Source of the DNA: Epiperipatus broadwayi | Lineage: Eukaryota; Onychophora; Udeonychophora; Euonychophora; Peripatidae | Direction: 5' to 3' | Assembly (NCBI GenBank): GCA_028023455.1 | Contig: JAQFVV010012400.1 | Location: forward strand, 17,849,490-17,913,489 | DNA: 64,000 nt | Shown here: one piece after another, positions 38,630 through 49,937 of the stretch | Numbering within the stretch: the stretch's first letter is position 1 | Layout of the letters: the number at the start of each line of letters is the position of its first letter | Notes under the pieces: model-generated | The model's database searches: none | Told to the model about the DNA's origin: nothing | The model's input: the letters and a program-made list of their open reading frames with translations, nothing else | Made by a program: the position numbers and the translations under genes

Positions 38630-38765
38630 ACTCAGGAATCTTCATTATGCTGACAAGGCAACCTCTATGAATAAAGTATGGAAAAGGATTTCTATCTTTT
38701 ATTCACAGAGGTTGTCTTGACAACAGACTGCAGATTCTTAGTATTGATATGCTTGGGCTATTATT
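38630..38765. repeat. Family C-related fragment with internal palindrome
   Basis: It contains GCTGACAAGGCAACCTCTAT and TTATTCACAGAGGTTGTCTTGACAAC. The two are inverted around a short centre, and the GTTGTC..GACAACCTC theme is shared with family C. Confidence 0.5.
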
Positions 38766-40201
38766 ATGTAATTTACATTTGTGAACCATCTAATTTATAT
38801 GCGATATATATATATGAAATAGAACACTTGCATATTGCTATTTGAAATTGACTTATAAAATATCACTATAACAAGAGAGCATTGCTGAAATTAAAAAGTA
38901 ACATTCAGTGATATTATAAATAGAAAAGACACTTGCTGTGATAACATGTGCTAATTTAAATATCCTTGCATATATTTTATTATATATATTTAAGAAAGCT
39001 ATGATTATGAGGCATGAATCCTCGAAAACGTTCAGTTATTATTAAAATGTATTTATAATTTCTCTATTAAAACTTTAAGTTTTTGAGTTTATTTATAATC
39101 TATCTATATATAAAGCATCTTTTAAATATATGCGTCTCAGAGGTCAGCGTAAATACGTATCATATGTTTGATCCGCATAACCTCCAAGTCAGTGAACCAT
39201 TTATTATGAGTAGGTATATTTAGTCATTGGATGTCGTAATTTAGCTATATACATATTTAAAAAAAACGTTTTGCTTGAATGAATGATTTTTCATCTGATA
39301 TCAAGATTCCAAGAAGTTTATTTATTCTGTAAACAACAAGAAGAATGGCATTAGGTTTAATCTTTTTTTTCTTTTCCTCTTCTAACACATCCTTTTAACC
39401 AACCAACCTAAAATTAAAAGTGGGTTACATAATCACACACCCAAAATGGTCTGCAAAGAAAACTTGTTGGCGCAAAACGAACCGTAATTAATTTTTTCCT
39501 AATCCTATTCATAGGATAGATTCTAATCAATTAGAAAAAAACAATTGAACAAAATTAATATGAACTTTTATTTATTTTGCACTTATATTTATAATTATAT
39601 TTACAAATTATATGCGAAAAAAACTCTCATCTCGAACACAACCCTCTTAGTATCAAAAATTTTCTGTGACTTAATTTGAGAAGTTTTGTTTAATTGATTT
39701 GTATATATTGCGAATGTACACGAAGTACTATTATAATATATTATTTTTTCAATTATTTATTCGCATTTTATCTTTCGATTCATCTACTTATTTATCTATT
39801 CACACTTACAATCGATGAAATCAAAAATCACGCTGAAGTTTAAAATGTAAAATGAACATTTACTATAAAGATAAAAAAAATTATTTACAGCATAAGTTCT
39901 TAATAATAGATAACATGTCACATTCATTTAATGCATTTCTTGCAATGAACTTGACTTTAGATTTAAATTCAGGAAAAATTTGGATATTTTTTTCAGGCTT
40001 AAAGCAATCTTATAATTTTTTTTCTAGAAGGACTGGTCCATGGCCAACCCAGTTAGATATCCAGTTATTATTGTTAGCATGCAGAATTTAAAATGGTCTT
40101 ATTTGAAACTGATAATAAATATCTTGCAGATCTTGTAGCCTATTGATCCAGAATATTAAAAGATTTAATGATGAGTAACTGGAAAATAAATCTTGGATGG
40201 C
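38766..40201. other. AT-rich stretch with one hammerhead-like hairpin
   Basis: At about 38999-39036 the plus strand reads GCTATGATTATGAGGCATGA, then ATCCTCGAAAACGTTC: a GAGG/CCTC hairpin followed by GAAAACGTTC, a degenerate relative of the hammerhead layout. No coding sequence was recognised elsewhere in the stretch. Confidence 0.4.
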
Positions 40202-40411
40202 CATTCTATGTCATCATCATCATCATCAACCATTATCAATCCACTGCAGGATGAAAGTCTCTCCAAGTTTAATCCATCTTCTCCGATCTTTAGCTTCTCT
40301 TCTCCACAACACCCCTGCACATTTTCTTATTTCATCCATCCATCTCTCATGTGGTCTCTTTCTGGGTCTTTTACAATCTCTTGGAATCCAGTTTAAAATT
40401 TCATTCTATGT
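40202..40411 (-). mobile_element. RTE 3'-end insertion with 10-base target duplication
   Basis: A 190-base RTE tail in minus orientation begins with CATCATCATCATCATCAACC (the 3' terminal repeat, as seen from the plus strand) and matches the tails of the RTE copies at 4.3 and 19.0 kb. Perfect direct repeats CATTCTATGT flank it at 40202-40211 and 40402-40411. This is a textbook 5'-truncated LINE insertion and fixes the exact 3' end of the family. Confidence 0.9.
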
Positions 40412-41224
40412 ATATAAATAAAATTGGAAAAAAAATATGCAGAAAGAAGTATTACTTCGAATCAATGTGCTTTGAATCGATGAATAAATAATAGTAACCA
40501 TAGAATTAATTTTAAAAATCACAGCAAAATGTATATACATGAACAAATGTCAAAATCCAAGTCACCCATATATTTACTTTGCAGAATTACAGTAAACATT
40601 AATACCAGATAATAAAAAAACAGCATATGTATCTGTATAACAGATACAAAAAGTGCTCTGGAGTTTGTGCTAATGGATGTTTATAATCCTAAGAATGTAA
40701 AGTTAAATTGCCATGAATACAATTATAGAAAACGTAAAATGAAAGAAGGCTGGTTTATTAAAAGTACAGAGTAAATGATAAAACAAAAATCTAATAGTGC
40801 ATAATTTAAGGGTTTTGGAGTATATGGATATAAATTTATATATTTATATCATATAATATATTCAATTGTTTAACATATTGTTTTTCTAACATTTGCCTTT
40901 TGAAAAGAATGTTCAGTATTGAAAATGCAATTAAGGATTTAATTAATAAATATTTGAAATTTTTACTCTCGGCAGAGAAATATTTTTATTTATAAGTAAT
41001 GGTTATCAAGCTATTCTTAGTTACAGAATAAAACAAATAACAAACAAAAAAAACACAAATGGTATAAATAATAAACCTTCACATCTTGTATTAGATTGGT
41101 GCAGTAAGGATTGTCTTTTTCTTTACTATTTCTTAGTAGATAGGTGCTAGAAAAGCCTTTAAACAGCTTTTAATCTAGCTATCCACATACTCATCTACAT
41201 CTTTTCTTTCACTTGCTGATCAAC
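40412..41224. other. AT-rich stretch, nothing recognised
   Basis: No coding frame or shared repeat was recognised. Confidence 0.5.
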
Positions 41225-41619
41225 ATATATATCTACTTACCTACATACTGTCCATCTATCGAATACTTATCCAAATACTTACCTATCTATCTACATGTCT
41301 ATGTATCTATCAATTGATACTAGTTTTCAACTTAACTTCTTACCTATCTACCTATCTGCCTAACTATCAACTATCTATGTATATCTATATATCTATCTGT
41401 CCACCCATCTATCCATTTATCTATATATTTGAATGATTATCTAATTCTATCTATCTGTTAATCTATCTATTTATCCACCTGCTTATTCATCTCTTTTTCT
41501 CTATCTACTTATCCTATCCACTTATTTACCTATCTATTTATTTATCTATATGTCTACTATCTATCTGTTTATAAATCTACCAACATGTCTTTCTATCTAC
41601 CTATTTATCTATCTATCTG

Positions 41620-41652
<33 letters not shown>

Positions 41653-41748
41653 TTATCTATCTATTTATCCATAAACCCACATGTCTATCTACTTTTTTAA
41701 TCTATTTATTCATTTTCCATCTATTTATTAATCAGTATGTCTGTCCAT

Positions 41749-41791
<43 letters not shown>

Positions 41792-41820
41792 CCTACCTAC
41801 CTACCTATCTATCTACCACT
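41225..41820. repeat. (ATCT)n / (CTAT)n tetranucleotide repeat tract
   Basis: A degenerate to pure ATCT repeat. It is interrupted before 41600 and purest at 41602-41652 and 41748-41790, with ACCT variants at 41790-41806. The 124-residue Tyr-Leu-Ser-Ile-rich frame across it is a repeat artefact. Confidence 0.9.
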
Positions 41821-42439
41821 CTCTATTTATATATAACTGTACCTATCTGTCTACCAATCTATATTTAACTATCATTGATTGTTGCCTAAAAACAATTATC
41901 AAGTTTTACATGGCTCTTATTTGATTCCCTATAAATTGATGATATTACATTAAAAGAAGTTTCACACATATATGCTATACATACAAAATATTATTAAACA
42001 TAAAATACGTTTTCTGGTTTTAAAAAAAAAAAAAAATTATTTATAATATCCTGCAAAGCAAAAGCGCATTTCATATTGAATTGCATTAATAAATAGTTGA
42101 GATTTGCATTTTGTAGACATGATTTATGATTACAATTTCATTTATTCATTGATTGGGCAAATTCTAAAAAGCAGACTTATTACGACATCTTATATATGAT
42201 TGTGAAATAAGTAGATAATAGATTTTAGTTTTAGAACGGAACTATATTCAAGGAAAAATATATCTACAGATATGTCAGTTTAGGGGGGGGAGGGTATTTA
42301 TACAGATATTCAGTTTAAAATGAAAACAATTAATACAAAACTAATCAAAGAATACCACAGTAAATATTTTCAATAGCATTCAGTGAATTAACCTATTATT
42401 ACAAACATTTACATTAAACTAGGAAACAGAAATTATATT
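41821..42439. other. AT-rich stretch, nothing recognised
   Basis: It contains an A homopolymer near 42022 and a G-run near 42284. No coding sequence was recognised. Confidence 0.5.
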
Positions 42440-43080
42440 TTATTAGAGTTTAGAGCATTGATGGACAAATGACCAAGTGTCTGCGAAAATGTCTGATAGA
42501 GTGATTTTTTTATCTCTTTGTTTTATCGTCTTTAATTTGTTTTTAAATGTGTTAAAATTTCTTGCATTACTATTGTAAAGATAAGTGCACCATAATGCAT
42601 ATAGTATGAATGCTGTACTTCTTATTTCTGCAAAGCAAGCATTTGGAAAAGACTCTATAAATTGAACTTATAGTGACATTCTTTTCCTGATAAATTTTTT
42701 TGATATATGATCGACTGTATTGTAGGCTACTACACTCAATATATGTTTTTGGTTCTCTTCTGATCTGTGGCACAACTCACATATAGTGTTAATGTTAAGT
42801 ATGTTTCCCTTATATCTCATGAAATATAATGTTGCTAATGACCACATGTTCATTTTAAGTAAAAAATCAAAAAATTTGGACTCAAGTGTCCTACTAGTCA
42901 AGCGTTGGTGGTCGAGTGGTCAGCACAGCAGCCTTACAAGGTGTTGTCCCGGGTTTGCGGTTTCGCTTCCGGCCGATGTTTTGATACACAAATAAAAGTG
43001 TCCAATACTTAAATCTACGTATTAGCTGCTTATTATTAATGCCTATCACAAGTTGAATAGAGTGTTAACTATACATTTGT
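42440..43080 (-). pseudogene. LINE C-terminal fragment interrupted by a SINE
   Basis: On the minus strand the downstream part (42901-42668, then 42773-42570 in another frame) reads ESKFFDFLLKMNMWSLATLY, CELCHRSEENQKHIL, YNTVDHISKKFIRK and SIYRVFSKCLLCRNKK. CELC...H fits the C-x2-C-x8-H part of the zinc-like motif that follows LINE reverse transcriptases, but the last cysteine is lost. Upstream of the SINE (about 43080-43000) the reading seems to resume as NNKQLIRRFKYWTL. The fragment is a different family from 29.3-30.2 kb. RT motifs are missing, and a frame shift near 42700 and stops make it dead. Confidence 0.55.
42892..42995 (+). mobile_element. tRNA-like SINE, subfamily 1, with target duplication
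   Basis: It contains TTGGTGGTCGAGTGGTCAGC (A-box-like), GCCTTACAAGGTGTTGTCCC, GGGTTTGCGGTTTCGCTTCC and GGCCGATGTTTTGATACAC. It is flanked by AAGTGTCC at 42884-42891 and 42996-43003. It interrupts a LINE reading on the opposite strand, so it came later. Confidence 0.85.
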
Positions 43081-44409
43081 TATATATTTATATGTTTAAC
43101 AAAATACTGAAAAACAGGATTAAGGACTCAAAAAAACCTTTTGGCAAAAGAACTGTGATAATGAAATGAGAAAAAATTTGATAGTTGTCAATGGTAGACA
43201 GTCTTAAACATATATATTATTTTAAATCGTTACTTTAAATCCTACTGTCATATAATATTTGATTAATATATATATATTTGTCTTTGAATGGTAAAACAAA
43301 TTCAGTACGCCCAAAATTGATTTATCTTTACTCATTTTCATAATATCCATATTTTTCATATTTAATGTGAATTTTTATTACTAGAGAGCGCTCACTAGTT
43401 TACCACAATTACTGATTTTTAAAATAAAATTAAAAAAATATTTAAGCTAAAATAGCGTTTAATGCAAGAGTAGAATTTAGAAATTAGCCTAATAAAAAAT
43501 TTAGATGAGGGGGGGGGGGGTAATAAACAGATAATTAAAAATAAATAATCATCTTGAACTAAATTTTTATTCACTATAACGAATAAGTTTATTTTAACTT
43601 TTGATAAAGAAGAAAAAATAAATCAGAAAAATAAAAACAATCGCGAAAAAATGTGAATTTTGAAAGAGTAAGTACCGTATATATATTAATCGGTAAATCA
43701 CAAATACTCACGTATATGACATATTGTTTTTTTTTATTGTATTTACTTGGCATTTTAGAAAATTATGTTTTGTAACTTCAGCAAAAAAATTTTTGAACGA
43801 TTTTAATATCTTATATTCTCCAATGAATTCTGTCTTCATTCTTATTTTTGTGTGTTTATGTTGTTTCAAAAAAAGTACTCAATGTGGCATACTGTTATAA
43901 GTTAATCTGGATCTAAGTTTTCCTTAAAACAACTCAAACAACTCGTATGTTTTTTTATAAAGTATACTATTCTTCATTCCTTTAATGTGCCCAATGCATT
44001 AGAGATGTGTCTTTACAATAGTAAATTCGCATGTGCCAACAACAATGGTATAGCATTACACGATCTATGGTGTATTGATTATTCAAACTTAATTAATAGA
44101 TAGTTATGGAATAAAATGGTAACGGCTCTTACAATATTATTATGTGTGAGTATTTTTTTTGTTTTGTCCATGTTCATTAAGGTATCTGATAAGAGACAAG
44201 TTAAGATTTAGATAATTGAGTATTAAGACCAATAGGCAATGCTAATTCATTACAACCCTAGTAATATGTCAAAGCTTGCCACTCATTACTAAAATTATTT
44301 TATATTAAAACTTTATAGTAAATTATTTTCATATCTGATTTTAATAAAAAAGTTATCAAAAATAATTACCACAGTCTAAAATTTTGATGGGAAATCAGCA
44401 AAAATATAT
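43081..44409. other. AT-rich stretch, nothing recognised
   Basis: It includes a G homopolymer at 43509-43520 and TATATA patches. No coding sequence was recognised. Confidence 0.5.
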
Positions 44410-44655
44410 TAAAACAGGCAAAACTCTCCATACAATAGTGCCACTCAGAACAAGCCAGAGTAATCGATGGATGCCAGAAGGCTTGTACATAAAATCCCTA
44501 TCTAGTGCCTACTCATCCAATATCCCTACACTCTGGCCTAATTCAGTAATTACTCTGGCTTGCACTGAGTGGTACTACTGTATGGAGAGTTTTGCCTGTT
44601 TTAATAACAATTATGAGCAAGCATAAGAAATGATGATCACGTTATGTTTAATGGT
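44410..44655. mobile_element. Family D fold-back element, centre-deleted copy
   Basis: The left arm 44411-44465 (TTAAAACAGGCAAAACTCTC, CAATAGTGCCACTCAGAACA) and right arm 44547-44605 are inverted copies. The TGGATGCCAGAAGGCTTGTA and TAAAATCCCTATCTAGTGCC blocks are present once. The central part with the hammerhead-like motif is missing. Confidence 0.85.
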
Positions 44656-44954
44656 TCAAAAATATATTAAACAATATTTTATTAAGGATAATAAAAAGCA
44701 ATGATAAGCTAACACTGACACTAGTTAAATATATCAGAATACTTTTTACCAAAAAACAACAACAACAACCACTAATCTTTGAGTCAATTAATTGACTTAT
44801 CTGGATAGTTTTCTACATGTGCAATATTTACTTTCAAACCATCTCATGGATATCAAAATTCTCAGATAATAGCAAATTATTTTAAAATGTTTTTAAACAC
44901 ATTTATATATGTGAGGAGGTCTACATTATTTATATACATGATGAAAATGTGTGT

Positions 44955-44998
44955 AACACACGCGCGCACGCACACACACACACGTGTGTGTGTGTGTA
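44955..44998. repeat. Alternating CA/TG tract with perfect palindrome
   Basis: The CA repeat turns into TG at 44985 (CACACACACGTGTGTGTGTG), giving a palindromic purine-pyrimidine tract that could form Z-DNA or a cruciform. Confidence 0.9.
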
Positions 44999-45189
44999 GA
45001 TATTGAGGCTATACTGTGAAAAATATACACATATAGAAAGTCAACATTTCTTTTAATTATTGGTTGATGAATTTGTCAACAACTAATACTTAGATCTAAC
45101 AATTACAAATATAAAAGAGGACAAAGCAATAATTAAAAACATGGATAAGGACTATAAAAGAATTCAATCTCTACACAAACTTTTCAAAT

Positions 45190-45380
45190 ATATTCAATTG
45201 TTGATAGCACACAGATTAGTTTTCAACCCAATGTTTTGATTGGTATTATTATCCTCTTCTTCAGGTGCTATTGGCCTGATCAGTAACAGTACTAGCATTG
45301 GAATTAGACCAGAGATCTTTCTTATTCATGGATACCAAATTTAAGCTGCTAAGCTAGCTACATTATTCTGTTAAATGCAT
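45190..45380 (-). repeat. PLE terminal repeat, left, minus orientation
   Basis: The minus strand matches the 34.2-kb terminal repeat: CAGAATAATGTAGCTAGCTT, AGCAGCTTAAATTTGGTATC, GGTCTAATTCCAATGCTAGT, ACTGATCAGGCCAATAGCAC and CTGAAGAAGAGGATAATA. The A and B boxes are decayed. It follows a minus-strand GIY-YIG fragment, as expected for a PLE 3' end. Confidence 0.65.
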
Positions 45381-45419
45381 CAGTCAGTCAAAATTTTATA
45401 TGCTTACTTATGATGGTAT

Positions 45420-45768
45420 TTCTGATTTTTCTAATTATTTGCCATGTCCACATGAGCAAATTCTTTAATTTTTTTCATCATTTTAATTAAGTTATCTTCT
45501 CTGTCCAACATTTTTTCTTATTCTACTTAAACATATGTTCATTGGGTGTATGGTCAGTTTCACCAACATATGCACTTCCACATTTTTTTAATGAGGAAGC
45601 TAGTTTCACCAACATATGCACTTCCACATTCACATTGCATTCATAGATGCAGATTTTATTTTTCAAAATTTCAAGTTTAGATTTTTTTTTAAAAGTTAAT
45701 TCCTTGTAGTGTGCTATGACTTTGGAAAGTTGTTCTAAAGTTACATTGACTGTAGACAAACTAAACAA
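45420..45768 (-). pseudogene. PLE lineage 1 GIY-YIG fragment, minus strand
   Basis: The open frame 45768-45523 reads HYKELTFKKKSKLEILKNKI, CIYECNVNVEV, then SSLKKCGSAYVGETD and NEHMF. The pieces correspond to HYKKF..., LEILKSKNYIYEIPCECR, MYIGE and NEHMFNW of the 34.5-kb element. A short internal duplication (GTTTCACCAACATATGCACT on the plus strand at two places, about 45558 and 45603) repeats the nuclease's CGSAYVGET segment and shifts the frame. Confidence 0.7.
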
Positions 45769-46100
45769 AATCTGCAGTCAGAATAATATCAAATCAACTT
45801 TCCAAAAAAATCTAAACTTAAAATGCTGAAAAACAAAAACTGCATTTATGAATTGTCATTTAAATGTGGAAGCACGTATATTGATGAAACCAACTTCCCA
45901 TTGAGAAATTATTAAAAGAGCACAAACTGATAATTACAGATGAAAAACAGGTATATTTTAAAAATAGTATACCATGTTTATATCAATAAACATATATTTG
46001 ACTAAGGAAAACAAAAATATTAAGTAAAGAGCAAAAAAACTCAAAAAGCAGTCACATAACAATGGCAAATAGTTCTACAATCAACTTAATGTCATAATCC
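45769..46100 (+). pseudogene. PLE lineage 1 GIY-YIG fragment, plus strand
   Basis: The plus strand reads KICSQNNIKSTFQ, then LKNKNCIYELSF in another frame, HLNVEARILMKPTSH and IKRAQTD. These match CNQYNIRTAFQ, ILKSKNYIYEI and the later nuclease block at 35.1-35.4 kb. It sits head to head with the minus-strand fragment ending at 45768, so the two form an inverted pair. Confidence 0.65.
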
Positions 46101-46184
46101 ATAATGTTCAGATATTATTTTATAACTTTATCCTCAAGAAAAAGTGAAAACTTAGGTTCTTCAGAAATAGTATATAAAGCTTCT

Positions 46185-46440
46185 ATTGACTGTTGCCATT
46201 GACAGAATAGTTTAGTTGGTTAAAGCATCATCTTAATTTCAATATATATAAATCTAAAAGATTCCCATGCTAATGTTATTACGATCATGCCAAAAACATC
46301 CCAAGAAGAGAGGAGAATAATACCACTTGAAACAATGACTTCCATATGCTATTACTAATACTTAAAAGTATTTGAAAAGTTTAAATAAAGATTGAATTTT
46401 GCTAAAAACCTTTAGCAATTGATATTAGATGATGGAAATA
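46185..46440 (+). repeat. PLE terminal repeat, right, plus orientation
   Basis: It begins TATTGACTGTTGCCATTGAC, AGAATAGTTTAGTTGGTTAA and AGCATCATC, then CTAAAAGATTCCCATGCTAA, TTACGATCATGCCAAAAACA and AAGAGAGGAGAATAATACC. It matches the 35.6-kb repeat, but the A and B boxes are eroded. Confidence 0.65.
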
Positions 46441-47027
46441 GTTTAACATATAATTACAATTAAAATATCATTATGACATACTTCAGATGAATATTAATTA
46501 CAGCAGCATAACCATATAAATTGTGGATACAAGGGGGGAAGGGGATACTATACATGAATACAAATAACTTTTTTTTATTAAAACTCACTAAAAGTCAATG
46601 TAGGAAATGGATAAACTTCTACCTAATATTCTAAAAACAAGATCCATGCATCAGAAGTAGCACATATTCTTTTTTTTACTTATTTATTATTCCTAGAGAC
46701 CAAGAAACGTATCACTAATTCAACAAACTTGTAATATATTCAATAACAAACTAACTGGTTGGCATACATAATATGAATTAAGAATTGTTTCATATTTCGC
46801 TCAATAGATGATGCTGATGACTGCTTCATTTTGAATTCTCGAACTGTTTATTATACAGCATACATATTTCATTTCAAAATCTCCATTTTAAAGAACACTT
46901 ATATATGCAGTAAAAGAGAGAGAAAGGAAGGAGAGCCGAATCAATATATTATGATTAGTTTGCTGGGTCTATGTTTTGTCTAATTCAGAATAAGAATAAA
47001 ATATTTTTATAAATAATTTTTAAATAA
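46441..47027. other. AT-rich stretch, nothing recognised
   Basis: No coding frame or shared repeat was recognised. Confidence 0.5.
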
Positions 47028-47577
47028 GCATTTATTTTATATAGTGTATGTAAACCATTGTATTACATTCAAATATCTGCCTTTCACGCTAATTGTGCAT
47101 ACGCTTTGCGAGTATTAATAATAAACGAATACTTTCTCACCAATACAAGATATAGTATTTATGCAGGAATAAAAAGAATCCTCTTATTCCTATGACTCAA
47201 ATGCTTATATATGAGCAAATCTGAAGTACTGGCAAGTAAAGTGTGAGGATAGAGCCGTCACTTTAAATTACTATATACGATGTCTGAATGGAATGATGTG
47301 GATGAAATTGTCTAGAATTTACTAAATGTCATTCCAACTGAAACTTAATCATATGTAAATAAGCATTTATTTTATATAGCGTATGTTTGCAATTGTATAC
47401 ATTCAAATATCAGCCTTTTAAGCTAATTGTGCATACGCTTTGCGAGTGTTAATAATAAATGAATACTTTCTCACCAATACAAGATATAGTATTTATGTAG
47501 GAATAAAAGGAATTCTTTTATTCCTACGACTCAAACGCTTATATATGAGCAAACCTGAAGTACTGGCAAAGAAAGCA
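47028..47577. repeat. Local direct duplication, about 218-base units
   Basis: The units 47028-47245 and 47358-47573 are highly similar: AAGCATTTATTTTATATAG, GCTAATTGTGCATACGCTTT, CTTTCTCACCAATACAAGAT, ATAGTATTTATG.AGGAATAA and CTTATATATGAGCAAA. The 112 bases between them are not duplicated. It is recent compared with the 17.6-kb duplication. Confidence 0.9.
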
Positions 47578-49937
47578 TGAATATGGAAGTAAGTTGAATA
47601 TTTTTTTAGATAGCAAGCCTACTATCAATTCATCAAAATGCATATTAGTTCGCAAAACTCTATTCAACCATTTTAAAATAATTACATATTCCTATCATAG
47701 TTCAAACATTACATTTTCTTTAAATCAGATCAATTGGATTGAAAGTAAATTAAGTTTTCAAATTTATAGCTCTAAATATTTCTAGCCTGCTTTTTGCACA
47801 TTTTTTATAAAGGTTCAACAAAATATTTTTTATTAAATGGCTTCATTATAATTTAGAACATGTCTTTTCTACCACTTTTTGAAATGTATCTAATGCATTC
47901 CTTATCGCCCTTCTCTACCAACAATTCAAACTTAATTTTTAAATGCAGGAATCATATTTATAACAAGTAAATAATGTTAATTTCCTCATTAAGTTTTTCT
48001 TTTTGTACTCACATCAACTTCCATTCCATTCATTTACACATTCTTCACAGCTGTTATCTTTTAATAATTTTTTTATATACAAAAAGACAAAAAAGCTAAA
48101 AGAAAAGTTAAAATTTGCATAATTTTAATACTTGATAGGAAAATTGTGATATTTACTCATTTCTCTAAAACCTCTTTAGAAATATGAATGCTGCAGTTTG
48201 TACATATATTTATGTATACATACATGCATGCACATTTAAACACACACACATATGCACGCAAGAATATGATTCCCAAACATTTTTATACTGAAATTAGAGT
48301 TGTAAACAAATTATTCTGAAAGCCTGTCAGTCAAAAAAAAAAAGCACACTGTCTAGTATTTTTATTTTACCATTTTCTTCTACATTCATCTTTTTTTATT
48401 TGTTACATATGTATATATGTGTGTGTTTTTGTAATTAAATATTAATAAACACACAATTTTAAACACTTTCATCCACCTAGGAGAGCTTTCAACTAGTCTT
48501 CTAGTCTTTTTCAACTAACACTAATTCTTTTTTAAGATATCTTCAAACAAGCTTTCAAATTCTAACTGTCCTACAATTCATTAATTTTTATGATCGCTAC
48601 CTGTCTATTTATTAAGTAATGCTTACATTTATATATTAACATAGCTTCTTTTATTTTCCTTTTATTATTGTTTCTTTCAATTTGTAATATTTTCATGTTA
48701 TTCTAATCAAACTTAAAACTATATATACATAACCTATTATGATCATAAAAAACTGATGCTGAAACATTATCATTTCCATTACAATTCTGTTTCGTTTTTG
48801 AACCCAAGGAAGCAAAATTGTAATGGAATAATCATATTACAAATATTACAAATTGAAAGAAACAATAATAAAAGGAAAATAAAGGAAGCTATGTTAACTC
48901 TTTCCCCGCCTCTTACAAGGCTCCTCGTCGACATCTGACATCACTCTAACTCAGCCAGTTTTTATACAAAAATATTCGTTAAACACGTATTGAATTCGTT
49001 TTTAAAAGTTCTGTAAGATGGTGCCATCTTCCGATTTATTTTACAAGTAAAAAATAAAAAAAAACGCATTTAAACCTAAACAAAGAAGGAACATTATTTG
49101 TGATTGGTTCTTAGCATGCTCTCAGCCGAAAAAGACATTCTGATTGTCTGGAAAGAACAAAGAAACTGCCTGATCAAAGAAAATAAAGAAAAACGCTGAG
49201 ATTTTCATTTCGAATACGATTTAAATTATTATAAAATTATATTTATGGAAATTAAAAAGTATTTTCAGAGAGAATAATAAAAAAACAAAATTATTTTCGA
49301 AAAATATTGAAGATTTTAGTAAAAATATTAAAGATGTAGTAAAAAGAAATATTTACTTTTCTATAACGTAAAAGTCGATCTTTTTGTTTATATTATAGCT
49401 TTTATGTTGCCGATATTGAATATTTTAGAATAAATAAATAGCAATTTATTTTTGAAAGAACTTTCTTTCTCTTCATAACCTGAAAAATTAATAATATACT
49501 TTTTATAAACGTATCTGAGTTGAATTTAATATTATAGGCGAATATGTTTTAACAATAGGCTTTGTCTTCAGTTTGTGAGTTGGCCAATTAAAAGATTTGA
49601 TTTTTATCTGATACAACCAATAATAAAATTAGCGGTTAAAAGGTTAATATATAAATGTAAGCATGACTAATAAATAGACAGGCAGCAAATGTAAAAATTA
49701 ATGAATTGTGGGAAGATTAGATTTTGAAAGCATGTTTGAAGATACCTTTAAAAAAAATTAGTATTAGTTGACAAAGATTACGAGGTTAATCAAAAGTGCT
49801 CATAGATGGATAAAAGTGTTTAAAGTTGTACTTTATATATATTTATTTTACTTATTTACTAATATTTAATTACAAGATTAGGTATATAACTTTGAAGTAA
49901 TAGAGATATTGAATAATAATATCATTACATATATATA
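47578..49937. other. AT-rich stretch with a possible inverted pair
   Basis: Around 48480-48700 and 49640-49760 several blocks appear inverted: TTCATTAATTTTTA, CTGTCTATTTATTA, AATGCTTACATTTATATATTA and TCTTCAAACA.GCTTTCAAA. This suggests a large inverted repeat with a loop of about 950 bases. Just inside, 48795-48880 and 48660-48720 also look inverted. No coding sequence. Confidence 0.5.

Noticed and set aside
41550-41924. A 124-residue Tyr/Leu/Ser/Ile-rich frame
   Set aside because: It is the (ATCT)n repeat read through. It has no start context or domain.
47028-47577. CRISPR-like array
   Set aside because: Only two long units with no short regular spacers, in an animal genome. It is a local duplication.
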